The notes under the pieces were generated by a model. It was not told the DNA's origin. It did not search any database and saw nothing but the letters and a program-made list of their open reading frames with translations. 64,000 bases of DNA. It comes from UBA3941 sp002385665. Lineage in GTDB: Bacteria > Bacillota > Clostridia > Caldicoprobacterales > UBA3941. Of this stretch, positions 25,275 through 34,096 are shown piece after piece (within the stretch, counting starts at the first letter, position 1; every line of letters starts with the position of its first letter). The stretch is from assembly GCA_050949255.1 (NCBI GenBank), contig JBMNFJ010000016.1:558001-622000 (forward strand), given 5' to 3'. A program made the position numbers and the translations under genes.

Positions 25275-27014
25275 ATGGATATGATTAAGGTAAAAATAGA
25301 TGGCATAGAAGTGGAAGTACCTGCAGGTACTACAGCCTTGGAAGCTGCTAGGAAAGCGAATATTGATATACCCACTTTATGTTATCTTAAGGATATAAAT
25401 GAAATCGGTGCATGTCGCATGTGTTTGGTAGAAGTAGAAGGGGCTAGAAACCTTCAGGCCTCTTGTGTATTCCCTGTTGCAGACGGGATGAGCATCAAGA
25501 CCAATACTCCCAAGGTCAGGGCTGCCAGGAAGCTCAGCCTTGAACTTATACTGTCAAATCATGACAGGAAATGCCTGACCTGTGTAAGAAGTCAGGATTG
25601 CGAATTACAGGATTTATCGAAAAGGCTGGGGGTTGATGATATCCGCTTCGATGGAGAAAGGCATGACAAGCCGGTGGATTCATTCTCGCCCTCTATCGTC
25701 AGAGATCCAAATAAATGCATTTTATGCAGACGTTGTGTATCCGTATGCAGGAACGTACAGGGGATTGGTGTAATTGGTGCCACTGAGAGGGGCTTTGCTA
25801 CAATGGTTGAGCCGGTTTTCAACATGAGTATAAATGACGTTCCCTGTATAAACTGTGGACAGTGTATTATAGCATGCCCGGTAGGTGCCCTAAGGGAAAA
25901 AGATGATATCGAAAAGGTATGGGATGCTCTGAACAATTCAAACCTGCATGTGGTTGTACAAACAGCACCTGCTGTTCGTGTAGCTCTGGGAGAAGAGTTT
26001 GGCATGGAAATGGGTACCAGGGTAACGGGTAAGATGGCTGCTGCCCTTAGACGTTTGGGATTTGACCGGGTTTTTGATACCGATTTTGCTGCGGATCTAA
26101 CCATAATGGAGGAAGGTCACGAGCTGTTGGGTAGGCTCCAAGGAGGAGGCAAGCTACCTATGATTACCTCTTGCAGCCCCGGTTGGATAAAGTACTGTGA
26201 GCATTATTATCCTGAATTTTTGGATAATTTGTCAACATGCAAATCTCCTCATGAGATGATGGGGGCTATAATTAAGTCCTATTATGCAGAGAAGAACGGT
26301 TGGGATCCTGCCAATGTTTTTGTAGTATCCATAATGCCTTGTACCGCAAAGAAATTTGAGGCACAACGTCCAGAACTAAGTGCTGTAGGTCATCCCGATG
26401 TTGATGTGGTGCTTACCACCAGAGAGCTGGCAAGGATGATCAAGGAAGCGGGTATGGATCTGGCAACGCTGCCGGATGAGGAGTTTGATCCTGCCCTAGG
26501 AGATTCTACAGGAGCAGGTGTCATCTTTGGTGCAACCGGTGGTGTTATGGAGGCCGCCCTTCGTACCGTGCATGAGATTGTCACAGGGGAACCCATGGAA
26601 AACTTAGAAGTTCATGCAGTACGTGGAATCGAAGGAGTAAAGGAAGCTGAGATTCAGTTAGGGGACCTGACCTTAAGAGCGGCTATAGCCCATGGTACTG
26701 CTAATGCCAAAGCCTTATTGGAGCAGGTTAAATCAGGTGAAAAGGAATACCATTTCATTGAAATAATGGGTTGCCCGGGCGGATGTGTAACAGGTGGTGG
26801 TCAGCCCATAGTGAAGGCAAAAACCTACATGGAAATGGATCCAAAGGTAGTGAGGGCTAAAGCGATTTATGATGAGGACAGGGATCTGCCCATCAGAAAA
26901 TCCCATGAGAATCCATCGGTTATAAAATTATACGATGAGTATTTGGGTGAGCCCAATAGTGAGAAGGCACACGACCTACTTCATACTCATTATACCAGAA
27001 GAAGTGTATACTAA
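25275..27014 (+). CDS. hydA: [FeFe]-hydrogenase catalytic subunit HydA
   Basis: A 579-residue catalytic subunit. N-terminal [2Fe-2S] domain (C36, C47, C50, C64), His-ligated 4Fe-4S (H96, C100, C103, C109), two 4Fe-4S (C148/151/154/158 and C191/194/197/201), then the H-cluster domain with TSCSPGW (298-304), MPCTAKKFE (354-362) and EIMGCPGGCVTGGGQP (C500, C504). It reduces protons or oxidises H2 in the cytoplasm, with the NuoE/NuoF-like subunits. The L1 motif has Ser where standard enzymes have the second Cys of TSCCPGW. The start is ATG 25275 after AAAGGAGTGA. A strong terminator follows. Confidence 0.95.
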   Translation: MDMIKVKIDGIEVEVPAGTTALEAARKANIDIPTLCYLKDINEIGACRMCLVEVEGARNLQASCVFPVADGMSIKTNTPKVRAARKLSLELILSNHDRKCLTCVRSQDCELQDLSKRLGVDDIRFDGERHDKPVDSFSPSIVRDPNKCILCRRCVSVCRNVQGIGVIGATERGFATMVEPVFNMSINDVPCINCGQCIIACPVGALREKDDIEKVWDALNNSNLHVVVQTAPAVRVALGEEFGMEMGTRVTGKMAAALRRLGFDRVFDTDFAADLTIMEEGHELLGRLQGGGKLPMITSCSPGWIKYCEHYYPEFLDNLSTCKSPHEMMGAIIKSYYAEKNGWDPANVFVVSIMPCTAKKFEAQRPELSAVGHPDVDVVLTTRELARMIKEAGMDLATLPDEEFDPALGDSTGAGVIFGATGGVMEAALRTVHEIVTGEPMENLEVHAVRGIEGVKEAEIQLGDLTLRAAIAHGTANAKALLEQVKSGEKEYHFIEIMGCPGGCVTGGGQPIVKAKTYMEMDPKVVRAKAIYDEDRDLPIRKSHENPSVIKLYDEYLGEPNSEKAHDLLHTHYTRRSVY

Positions 27015-27094
27015 TTAATCTATCATGGAAGATAAGGCTATAATGAGTATTTATTTGGTACTATTAGCCGAATTATATAAAGGATATAAGCACA

Positions 27095-27130
27095 GAAAAA
27101 AAGAATCCTATTTAAAGGATTCTTTTTTTC
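27095..27130 (+). terminator. strong bidirectional terminator after hydA
   Basis: A perfect 15-bp stem (27095-27109 with 27116-27130) and 6-base loop; the A-run on the left and T-run on the right are part of the stem. Confidence 0.92.
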
Positions 27131-27178
27131 TTCCTTTAGGTGGGAGATCAGGAAAAGCCCGAGCCTTTGCATATTTGG

Positions 27179-27207
27179 TTGACTTTAACAGGTGATGAAC
27201 TTATAAT
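27179..27207 (+). promoter_or_regulatory. promoter of the parE-parC operon
   Basis: TTGACT at 27179-27184 and TATAAT at 27202-27207 with a 17-base spacer, about 50 bases before the start codon. Confidence 0.85.
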
Positions 27208-27258
27208 GAAAATGGAGACAAAAAGGAACATACGTTCATAATGCTTGGAGGTTTACTG

Positions 27259-29223
27259 ATGGAGAAAGCTTACGGTGCTAATGATATAGAGGTATTGAAG
27301 GGTTTGGATGCGGTTAGGATGCGTCCCGGAATGTATATAGGTACTACCGGACCTAGAGGACTTCATCACCTTTTATGGGAGATAGTCGATAACGGTATAG
27401 ACGAAGCTGCTAACGGCTATGCGACTAGGATAGAAGTAACCTTATTTGAAGACGGCAGTGTAATGGTAGAGGACAATGGGCGGGGGATACCCGTGGATAT
27501 TAACGAAACCCTTAAACTCCCAGGTGTTGAGGTTGTCTTTACTCAACTCCATGCGGGAGGGAAGTTTAACAATGAAAACTATAGCTACTCGGGAGGGCTT
27601 CATGGGGTAGGAGCTGCCGTGGTAAATGCGCTGTCCAGATGGCTGGAGGTGGAGATAAGAAGGGATGGTAAGATCTACAGACAACGCTTTGAGAGTCTAT
27701 ACGACAAAGAAGCGGATAAGGTAGTAGCCGGGGTCGTAACTATGGCACTAGCAGAAGTAGGGACCACTGACAGAACCGGAACCCGGGTACGGTTTATGCC
27801 GGATGACAGAATTTTTGATGATATCAGGTTTAATGCTGAAACCATAGCTAAACGTCTCCGCGAATTGGCCTTCCTAAATAGAGGGCTGGAAATAGTATTA
27901 GTTGATCAAAGACAAAATGATGATAACAATATAATTCCCAGGAGAGTTTTTTTATATAGCGGTGGATTAACTGATTTTGTCGAATATATAAACGAGAATA
28001 AAACTGTCCTGCACCCAGAAATAATATTCTTGGAAGGAGAAAAAGATGGTATATATGCACAAATTGCCATTCAATATACCGACTCCTATACAGAGAGCAT
28101 CTTTTCCTATGTAAATAACATACCTACCAGCGAGGGTGGGACCCATGAAACTGGGTTTAAAACAGCTATAACAAAGGTTTTTAACGATTATGCCCGTAAA
28201 TTCAATTACTTGAAGGAAAGGGATAACAACCTAAATGGTGAGGATTTTCGCGAGGGGATGACCGCATTAATTTCTGTAAAAATGCGAAATATCCAATTTG
28301 AAGGACAGACCAAAACAAAGCTTGGAAATTCCGAAGCTCGAACTGCATTGGAGGCCATTACCACGGAGCAGTTGATACATTTTATTGAAAATACCACACA
28401 TGAACATATTATTAGGCTAATCATAGAAAAGGCTATCAAGGCTGCGAAGGTAAGGGAGGCAGCCCGAAAGGCGCGTGAGATCACACGGAAGAAAAATAGC
28501 TTGGAAGGGGCACCACTTGTGGGTAAGTTAGCCAGCTGTACGGGCAGGGATGTCACCATAAACGAACTGTTCATAGTAGAAGGAGATTCCGCAGGGGGGT
28601 CTGCAAAACAAGGCAGGGATAGGCGATTTCAGGCTATTTTGCCATTACGGGGCAAGCCCTTGAATGTGGAGAAAAAGCGTTTGGATCAAGTGTTGGCCAA
28701 TGAAGAGTTCCGTACAATTATTTCCGCCCTGGGTACGGGGATAGATGAGGATTTTAACATTAATAATCTTAAGTACCACAAGATCATTATTCTATCAGAT
28801 GCAGATCAGGATGGTGCCCATATTCGTGCTATACTTCTTACTTTCTTCTTTAGATATATGAAGGAGTTGATTACCGAAGGACATGTGTATATCGGACTTT
28901 CCCCTCTTTACAAGATAACTAAGGGAAAAACCGTGGAATATGCCTATAACGATACGGAACTAAAGGAAAAGATTAAAAAGATAGGCAAGGGATATACAGT
29001 TCAAAGATACAAGGGTCTGGGAGAGATGAACCCGGATCAGCTGTGGGAAACTACCATGAATCCCCGGAATAGATCAATTATTCAGGTAAGTATTGATGAT
29101 GCAGCCCAGGCGGACAAACTGGTTACGATTCTTATGGGGGATAAGGTAGATCCAAGGCGGCAGTATATAAGTACTTATGCTAACTTCAACAAAACAGATA
29201 TTTTTCAGGAGATGGGGGTATAA
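27259..29223 (+). CDS. parE: type II topoisomerase ATPase subunit, ParE/GyrB-like
   Basis: A 654-residue ATPase subunit: N-terminal GHKL site (VDNGIDEAANG, EDNGRGIP, SGGLHGVGAAVVNALS), transducer, TOPRIM domain (IVEGDSAGGSAKQGRD, LSDADQDGAHI) and C-terminal QRYKGLGEMNPDQLWETTM. It pairs with the cleavage subunit 3 bases downstream. Topoisomerase IV is preferred over gyrase because the partner lacks a standard GyrA box; the B subunit alone does not decide it. ATG 27259 follows GGAGGT by 6 bases; the ATG at 27241 lies upstream of that site. No dnaA, dnaN or recF accompany it, unlike the usual gyrBA locus. Confidence 0.85.
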   Translation: MEKAYGANDIEVLKGLDAVRMRPGMYIGTTGPRGLHHLLWEIVDNGIDEAANGYATRIEVTLFEDGSVMVEDNGRGIPVDINETLKLPGVEVVFTQLHAGGKFNNENYSYSGGLHGVGAAVVNALSRWLEVEIRRDGKIYRQRFESLYDKEADKVVAGVVTMALAEVGTTDRTGTRVRFMPDDRIFDDIRFNAETIAKRLRELAFLNRGLEIVLVDQRQNDDNNIIPRRVFLYSGGLTDFVEYINENKTVLHPEIIFLEGEKDGIYAQIAIQYTDSYTESIFSYVNNIPTSEGGTHETGFKTAITKVFNDYARKFNYLKERDNNLNGEDFREGMTALISVKMRNIQFEGQTKTKLGNSEARTALEAITTEQLIHFIENTTHEHIIRLIIEKAIKAAKVREAARKAREITRKKNSLEGAPLVGKLASCTGRDVTINELFIVEGDSAGGSAKQGRDRRFQAILPLRGKPLNVEKKRLDQVLANEEFRTIISALGTGIDEDFNINNLKYHKIIILSDADQDGAHIRAILLTFFFRYMKELITEGHVYIGLSPLYKITKGKTVEYAYNDTELKEKIKKIGKGYTVQRYKGLGEMNPDQLWETTMNPRNRSIIQVSIDDAAQADKLVTILMGDKVDPRRQYISTYANFNKTDIFQEMGV

Positions 29224-29226
29224 ACC

Positions 29227-31695
29227 GTGGCTAAGAATAAAAAAACAATGAATGAATTCGTACAAAACAAGGATCTCGTAATACAAAAGCCTTTGGAAGA
29301 GGTTATGCATGAATCTATGATGCCTTACGCGGAATACATTATCTTGGAAAGAGCGCTTCCAAGGGTAGAGGACGGGCTAAAACCTGTACAGAGAAGGATC
29401 CTGTATACCATGCACGAATTAGGTGTAACCCCGGAAAAACCCCATAGAAAATCTGCCAGAATTGTAGGAGATGCCCTTGGAAAGTATCATCCCCACGGTG
29501 ACACCTCGGTGTATGATGCTATGGTAAGAATGGCTCAAGATTTTGTTATGAGGGCTCCCCTAATCGATGGGCATGGCAACTTTGGTTCCATGGACGGGGA
29601 TTCGGCAGCAGCCATGCGTTATACCGAAGTGCGGATGACCCCTTTGGCCACGGAACTATTAAAGGATATAGGCAAGGATACAATCAATTTTAGTTTGAAT
29701 TTTGACGATACCTTAAAAGAACCCGATGTATTGCCTGGGCGATTTCCTAATCTACTGGTCAACGGGGCATCCGGTATTGCCATCGGCCTCGCTACAAACA
29801 TTCCTCCCCATAACCTGGCTGAGGTTATTGACGGTGTTATCCTTCAAATGGAAAAACCTGATGTTACTTTGGATGAACTAATGCGTGTTATCAAGGGACC
29901 GGATTTTCCTACAGGCGGGATTATAATAGGACAGGAAGAGATTATAAATGCCTATGAGACCGGCAGGGGAAAGATAATAGTAAGGGCAAAGGTGGATATC
30001 GAGAACGCACCCGGTGGGAAGAAGTTATTGGTAATTAAGGAGCTTCCATATCAGGTAAATAAGGCTACCTTACTGGAGAAGATTCTTAGGCTCAGCGAAG
30101 AAAGAAAAGGGGTCCTAACCGGAATAGCGGATATCAGGGATGAATCGGATCGTAACGGTGTACGCGCTGTTATTGAAGTAAAAAAAGATGGGGATGCAGA
30201 AAAAATACTGAACTACCTATACAAATATTCAGATCTGCAGGTCACCTTTGGCGTCAATATGGTTGCAATAGCCAATGGTAGGCCTCAACAACTAGGACTA
30301 AAGGAGATTCTGGATCATTATATCCAACACCAAAAAGATGTGGTTACCAGAAGAACCAAGTATGATTTAGATAGGGCCAAGGCCAGGGAACATATTCTGG
30401 AAGGATTAATAATAGCCATTCATAATATTGACAGGGTAATTGCTATTATAAGGGGCTCGAAAACTCCTATCGCTGCAAGAAAAAACCTAATGGCAGAGTT
30501 TGAGTTAACGGAGATCCAGGCCCAGGCTATTCTTGATATGCGCCTTCAAAGGCTTACCAACTTGGAGATGATTTCTCTCGAAAGGGAGTATAAGGAAATT
30601 AAAAGGACTATTAAAAGGCTTGAATCTATATTGGCATCAGAGAAGTTACTTATTGGCTTAATAAAGAAGGAGCTAAATGAAATCAAGGGAAAATACTCAG
30701 ACATAAGAAGGACCGGCATAATTAAGGATGATACGGAAGCGGAGATAAGAACCGAAGATTTGATTCATGTTGAGGAATGTATAGTTACTTTAACCAGAAA
30801 TCAGGACATAAAAAGGGTACCACTAAAATCCTTCAACCTATCCAGTAAGGATGTAGGAGTGGTAGAGACCCGTGAGATGGATTTCATTGAGTTTTTAATC
30901 GATTCCGAGACGGATCATAGAATACTCCTACTGACGGATCAGGGCAATTGCTATAGTCTGGATGCAATGGAGATACCGGAGGCAAAATGGCGGGATAAAG
31001 GGGTACAATTGATGAACCTCATAAAGGGTTTTGATAGAAGCGAAAGAATCGTAGCGATGTTTTCTGTTAAGGAATTTACGGAAGATCTTTTCATCCAATT
31101 CTATACAAGCAAAGGTCAAGTAAAGAAGACCAGTCTGACTGAATACAATACCCGCAGGAGTAAGATTCAAGCCTGTGGTTTAAATAAGGGAGATTTATGT
31201 ATTGGGGCTGAACTAATTGCCGAGGATAAGGAAACTATGATAGTTACAGCGGAAGGTATGAGTATAAGATTCAATGGTTCCGAAGTAAGCCCGATGGGCC
31301 GGACGGCAAAAGGAGTGAGGGCTATCCAGCTCAAAGGGGATGATAGAGTTGTCTTTGGCAGCCAGATTGAGGATGACGGCCATTTAGTTGTGGTAACGGA
31401 TAGGGGTATCGGGAAACGTACTTCCATATCGGATTATCAAATTCAGGGTAGGGGAGGTATAGGCTTTAGAACTATAACCTTTTACAAGAATAGGGCTAAC
31501 GGCAGGTATATTTTGGGGGCCTTTTATGCAAAAACACCCTATGAACTAATCCTCCAACAGGCCGACGGAACCATAACCCGACTAAATACCAACGACTTAC
31601 CCCTTGCTGCAAGAGACGGTAGGGGCAGTACCATAGTTACAGTCTCTGATGACAATTTAGTAGAGTACGTCTATAGGAATTACAATGACCAATAG
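29227..31695 (+). CDS. parC: type II topoisomerase cleavage subunit, ParC/GyrA-like
   Basis: An 822-residue cleavage/religation subunit. KSARIVGDALGKYHPHGD is the quinolone-region helix and Y132 (RYTEVRM) the catalytic tyrosine; beta-propeller repeats fill the C-terminal third. No QRRGGKG-type GyrA box occurs where the propeller begins; the nearest match is the degenerate QGRGGIG at 740-746. That favours topoisomerase IV (decatenation) over gyrase (negative supercoiling). The GTG start at 29227 is weakly supported; an ATG at 29248 is an alternative. It ends the operon before a strong terminator. Confidence 0.85.
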   Translation: MAKNKKTMNEFVQNKDLVIQKPLEEVMHESMMPYAEYIILERALPRVEDGLKPVQRRILYTMHELGVTPEKPHRKSARIVGDALGKYHPHGDTSVYDAMVRMAQDFVMRAPLIDGHGNFGSMDGDSAAAMRYTEVRMTPLATELLKDIGKDTINFSLNFDDTLKEPDVLPGRFPNLLVNGASGIAIGLATNIPPHNLAEVIDGVILQMEKPDVTLDELMRVIKGPDFPTGGIIIGQEEIINAYETGRGKIIVRAKVDIENAPGGKKLLVIKELPYQVNKATLLEKILRLSEERKGVLTGIADIRDESDRNGVRAVIEVKKDGDAEKILNYLYKYSDLQVTFGVNMVAIANGRPQQLGLKEILDHYIQHQKDVVTRRTKYDLDRAKAREHILEGLIIAIHNIDRVIAIIRGSKTPIAARKNLMAEFELTEIQAQAILDMRLQRLTNLEMISLEREYKEIKRTIKRLESILASEKLLIGLIKKELNEIKGKYSDIRRTGIIKDDTEAEIRTEDLIHVEECIVTLTRNQDIKRVPLKSFNLSSKDVGVVETREMDFIEFLIDSETDHRILLLTDQGNCYSLDAMEIPEAKWRDKGVQLMNLIKGFDRSERIVAMFSVKEFTEDLFIQFYTSKGQVKKTSLTEYNTRRSKIQACGLNKGDLCIGAELIAEDKETMIVTAEGMSIRFNGSEVSPMGRTAKGVRAIQLKGDDRVVFGSQIEDDGHLVVVTDRGIGKRTSISDYQIQGRGGIGFRTITFYKNRANGRYILGAFYAKTPYELILQQADGTITRLNTNDLPLAARDGRGSTIVTVSDDNLVEYVYRNYNDQ

Positions 31696-31763
31696 CCTTG
31701 TGTTTACACACTGGTATCGGATAACCGAAGATCCGGTTGATATGCCAGTCTGTTAACCTAGAA

Positions 31764-31801
31764 TTAATAAAAAAATCCCCGTCCGGGGATTTTTTTATTA
31801 A
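31764..31801 (+). terminator. strong bidirectional terminator after parC
   Basis: A 17-bp stem (31764-31780 with 31785-31801), loop GTCC, with A7 and T7 runs flanking the ATCCCC/GGGGAT core. Confidence 0.95.
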
Positions 31802-31936
31802 TACGGAATTATTGGGAAAAATCATATAACTACTTGTCAAGAAACAATTGTTGATTTGTCATAAGGTGACCATCAAATAAATAAGTATTAGGGAGGATGA
31901 TATTTATCTGGAAGCAAGGATGGGGGTAATGCATAG

Positions 31937-32713
31937 ATGCGGGTTATATATATATCTAAGAAAAAAACAGCTAAGATACTTTTGGTTTTCTGCCTGGTTT
32001 TGGTTTCAGTCGCCTACTCCATAAACTTTAGAGATAAAGCTATAACCGTCTTCCTTAACATTAAAAGGGAATTGCCAATTTATTGTGTAGAGCGGGATGA
32101 TAAAAAGATATCTATATCCTTTGATGCAGCCTGGGGAACTGAGTATACCGATGAATTACTTGATATATTGGAGGAAAGGAATATTAGATGTACTTTTTTC
32201 CTGGTGGGATTTTGGATAGATGCTCATCCTGATAAAGTTCAGCTTATAGCACAAAAAGGCCATGAAATTGGTAACCATTCGACTAATCATCCCCATATGA
32301 GCAACCTGGGTAAAGAGCAAATAATCAAGGAAATCGAAACCACCCAAAAAAAGATTGAAGAATTGGCGGGTGATAGGGCCGTAAAGCTTTTTAGACCCCC
32401 TTATGGGGATTATAATAATTTGCTGATAAGTACATGTCGGGAGATGGGATTCTATCCTATCCAATGGGATGTGGATTCCCTTGATTGGAAGGAATTAGGT
32501 GTAGATCATATGTATAGACAGGTTACGGGTAAGGTTAAGCCGGGATCTATTGTCCTTTTTCATAACAATGCCAAGTATACGGCTACCGCCTTGCCATCCA
32601 TACTGGACAATTTACTCGAGGAAGGATATGAATTTGTCCCAATATCCGAACTTATTTATAAAGACAGCTATGATATAGACCATACGGGAATGCAGAAGAA
32701 AAAGGACCAATAA
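31937..32713 (+). CDS. PdaB-like polysaccharide deacetylase
   Basis: A 258-residue membrane-anchored deacetylase of the NodB fold. The N-terminal helix is about residues 10-28; the motifs are SISFDAAWG (motif 1, with Ala in place of the second Asp as in PdaB proteins), GNHSTNHPHMS (metal His pair), FRPPYGDYN and IVLFHNN. PdaB proteins act in spore cortex formation in Bacillus, so this supports spore formation. The start is ATG 31937 after GGGGGT. Upstream, TTTGTCATA (one mismatch to the Spo0A box) is present in the 136-base gap after the terminator, but no clear promoter. Confidence 0.85.
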   Translation: MRVIYISKKKTAKILLVFCLVLVSVAYSINFRDKAITVFLNIKRELPIYCVERDDKKISISFDAAWGTEYTDELLDILEERNIRCTFFLVGFWIDAHPDKVQLIAQKGHEIGNHSTNHPHMSNLGKEQIIKEIETTQKKIEELAGDRAVKLFRPPYGDYNNLLISTCREMGFYPIQWDVDSLDWKELGVDHMYRQVTGKVKPGSIVLFHNNAKYTATALPSILDNLLEEGYEFVPISELIYKDSYDIDHTGMQKKKDQ

Positions 32714-32730
32714 GTCATATTGGGTCCCCT
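32703..32730 (+). terminator. terminator after the deacetylase
   Basis: GGACCAATA (32703-32711) pairs with TATTGGGTCC (32717-32726) with one bulged G, overlapping the stop codon, followed by CCTTTA. Confidence 0.6.
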
Positions 32731-32926
32731 TTATGAATAGGAATTAAAATAATGATGTATGAGAGTACACTTATCATATTAAGTATACTAGTGGGACTTG
32801 AACTACTTGGACATGCAAAATAAATGGGCAGTATAGGAAACTTCTAACAAACCACATGTAGATAGGGATAATGCTGTCTTATATACGGCATATATAGGTA
32901 CAAGGGAGAAAGGATGGAGAGGCTGG

Positions 32927-33568
32927 ATGGCAGAACATATAGCGGATAACAATAAGGTAGTTATAGTGGGAAAAGTGAACGGTCCCATGGAATTTAGCCA
33001 TGAGATATTTGGGGAGAATTTTTTTCAATTTGACCTATCGGTACCTCGTCTCAGTGATTATGTTGATTTATTACCCGTCACTGTCTCCGAACGATTACTT
33101 AGCGGAATTGAGCTGTTGGATGGAATGGAAATAACTGTAGAAGGTCAGCTTAGATCTTACAATAAAATTATAGGAGGACATAACAGGCTAATTCTGACGG
33201 TGTTTGCCCGGGAGATATTTTTAATAGGTGAGGGGACCAAAAACCCAAATCAAATCTATCTGAATGGATTTATATGCAAGAAGCCAGTCTACAGGGTTAC
33301 ACCTCTTAAAAGGGAAATAACCGACATTCTGTTAGCCGTTAACAGGGCATATGGGAAATCTGACTATATCCCTACAATCGCATGGGGTAGAAATGCACGT
33401 TTTTCCCAACACTTAAACGTAGGTGATAATATAAAAATATGGGGCAGGATCCAAAGTCGAACCTACCAAAAAAAACTATCAAACGGTGAAGTGATTGAGA
33501 AGATGGCATATGAGGTATCAATATCAAAGATGGAAGTGGTTAAAAACAAAATAGAAACCCAAACCTAA
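32927..33568 (+). CDS. single-stranded DNA-binding (SSB/OB-fold) protein, double OB
   Basis: A 213-residue protein with two OB-fold halves. The first contains NKVVIVGKVNGPMEFSHE and ITVEGQLRSYN; the second NQIYLNGFICKKPVYRVTP, IPTIAWGRNARFSQHLNVGD and IKIWGRIQSRTYQK, the latter strongly resembling SSB strands. It differs from standard SSB by having two OB units and no acidic DDDIPF tail, so it is probably an auxiliary or repair-related protein. Whether the PcrA/LigA neighbours share its function is inference. The start is ATG 32927 after GGAGAGG. Confidence 0.72.
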   Translation: MAEHIADNNKVVIVGKVNGPMEFSHEIFGENFFQFDLSVPRLSDYVDLLPVTVSERLLSGIELLDGMEITVEGQLRSYNKIIGGHNRLILTVFAREIFLIGEGTKNPNQIYLNGFICKKPVYRVTPLKREITDILLAVNRAYGKSDYIPTIAWGRNARFSQHLNVGDNIKIWGRIQSRTYQKKLSNGEVIEKMAYEVSISKMEVVKNKIETQT

Positions 33569-33570
33569 GG

Positions 33571-33594
33571 AACCTGAGTATTGCTCAGGTTTTT
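33571..33594 (+). terminator. terminator after the SSB-like gene
   Basis: AACCTGAG (33571-33578) pairs with CTCAGGTT (33584-33591), loop of 5, followed by TTTA. Confidence 0.8.
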
Positions 33595-33711
33595 ATATTG
33601 TAGATTGTAGTTTGGTATGTTAAAATGGTAGTATAATGAAGGATTCACACCCACAGCACGTATCAGTTGGTGCCAAGATGCTATTAAATCGGTTATCAGA
33701 GGAGGATCATT

Positions 33712-34008
33712 ATGGAATATGAATCAAAGCTACGGAATCAACAGGTCGATGAGCTTTTTTACGCTATTCTAGAGCTTGAGACCCTTGAAGAATGTTACCG
33801 TTTTTTCGAAGATATATGTACCATAAATGAGATAAAATCCTTGGCTCAAAGGCTGGAGGTCGCAAAAATGCTTAGAGCGAAGAAAACCTACCAGGACATA
33901 GCCGATGAAACAGGTGCCAGTACAGCTACTATAAGCAGGGTCAATAGGTCATTGACTTATGGTGCTGGTGGGTATAATATCATATTGGACAGGTTATTGG
34001 AAAAATAA
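33712..34008 (+). CDS. TrpR-like transcriptional regulator YerC/YecD
   Basis: A 98-residue all-helical protein of the YerC/YecD subfamily of TrpR-like repressors. The helix-turn-helix is at about 55-78 (KTYQDIADETGASTATISRV). Its ligand and targets are not established; B. subtilis yerC also lies near pcrA-ligA. ATG 33712 follows GAGGAGG. A TATAAT at 33632-33637 without a good -35 may be its promoter, and a small terminator follows. Confidence 0.88.
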   Translation: MEYESKLRNQQVDELFYAILELETLEECYRFFEDICTINEIKSLAQRLEVAKMLRAKKTYQDIADETGASTATISRVNRSLTYGAGGYNIILDRLLEK

Positions 34009-34011
34009 TTG

Positions 34012-34033
34012 GACACCCTTACGGGTGTCTTTT
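34012..34033 (+). terminator. terminator between yerC and pcrA
   Basis: GACACCC (34012-34018) pairs with GGGTGTC (34023-34029), loop TTAC, then TTTT. Confidence 0.75.
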
Positions 34034-34096
34034 AAACGAGGGGAAATTCTCCACGAACAGATGTATTTGCAAATTTCACTGGGAGTTGAGGCAACC

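Noticed and set aside
25592..26104. 170-codon minus-strand open frame
   Set aside because: It is the reverse-strand shadow of the hydA coding sequence and has no family match.
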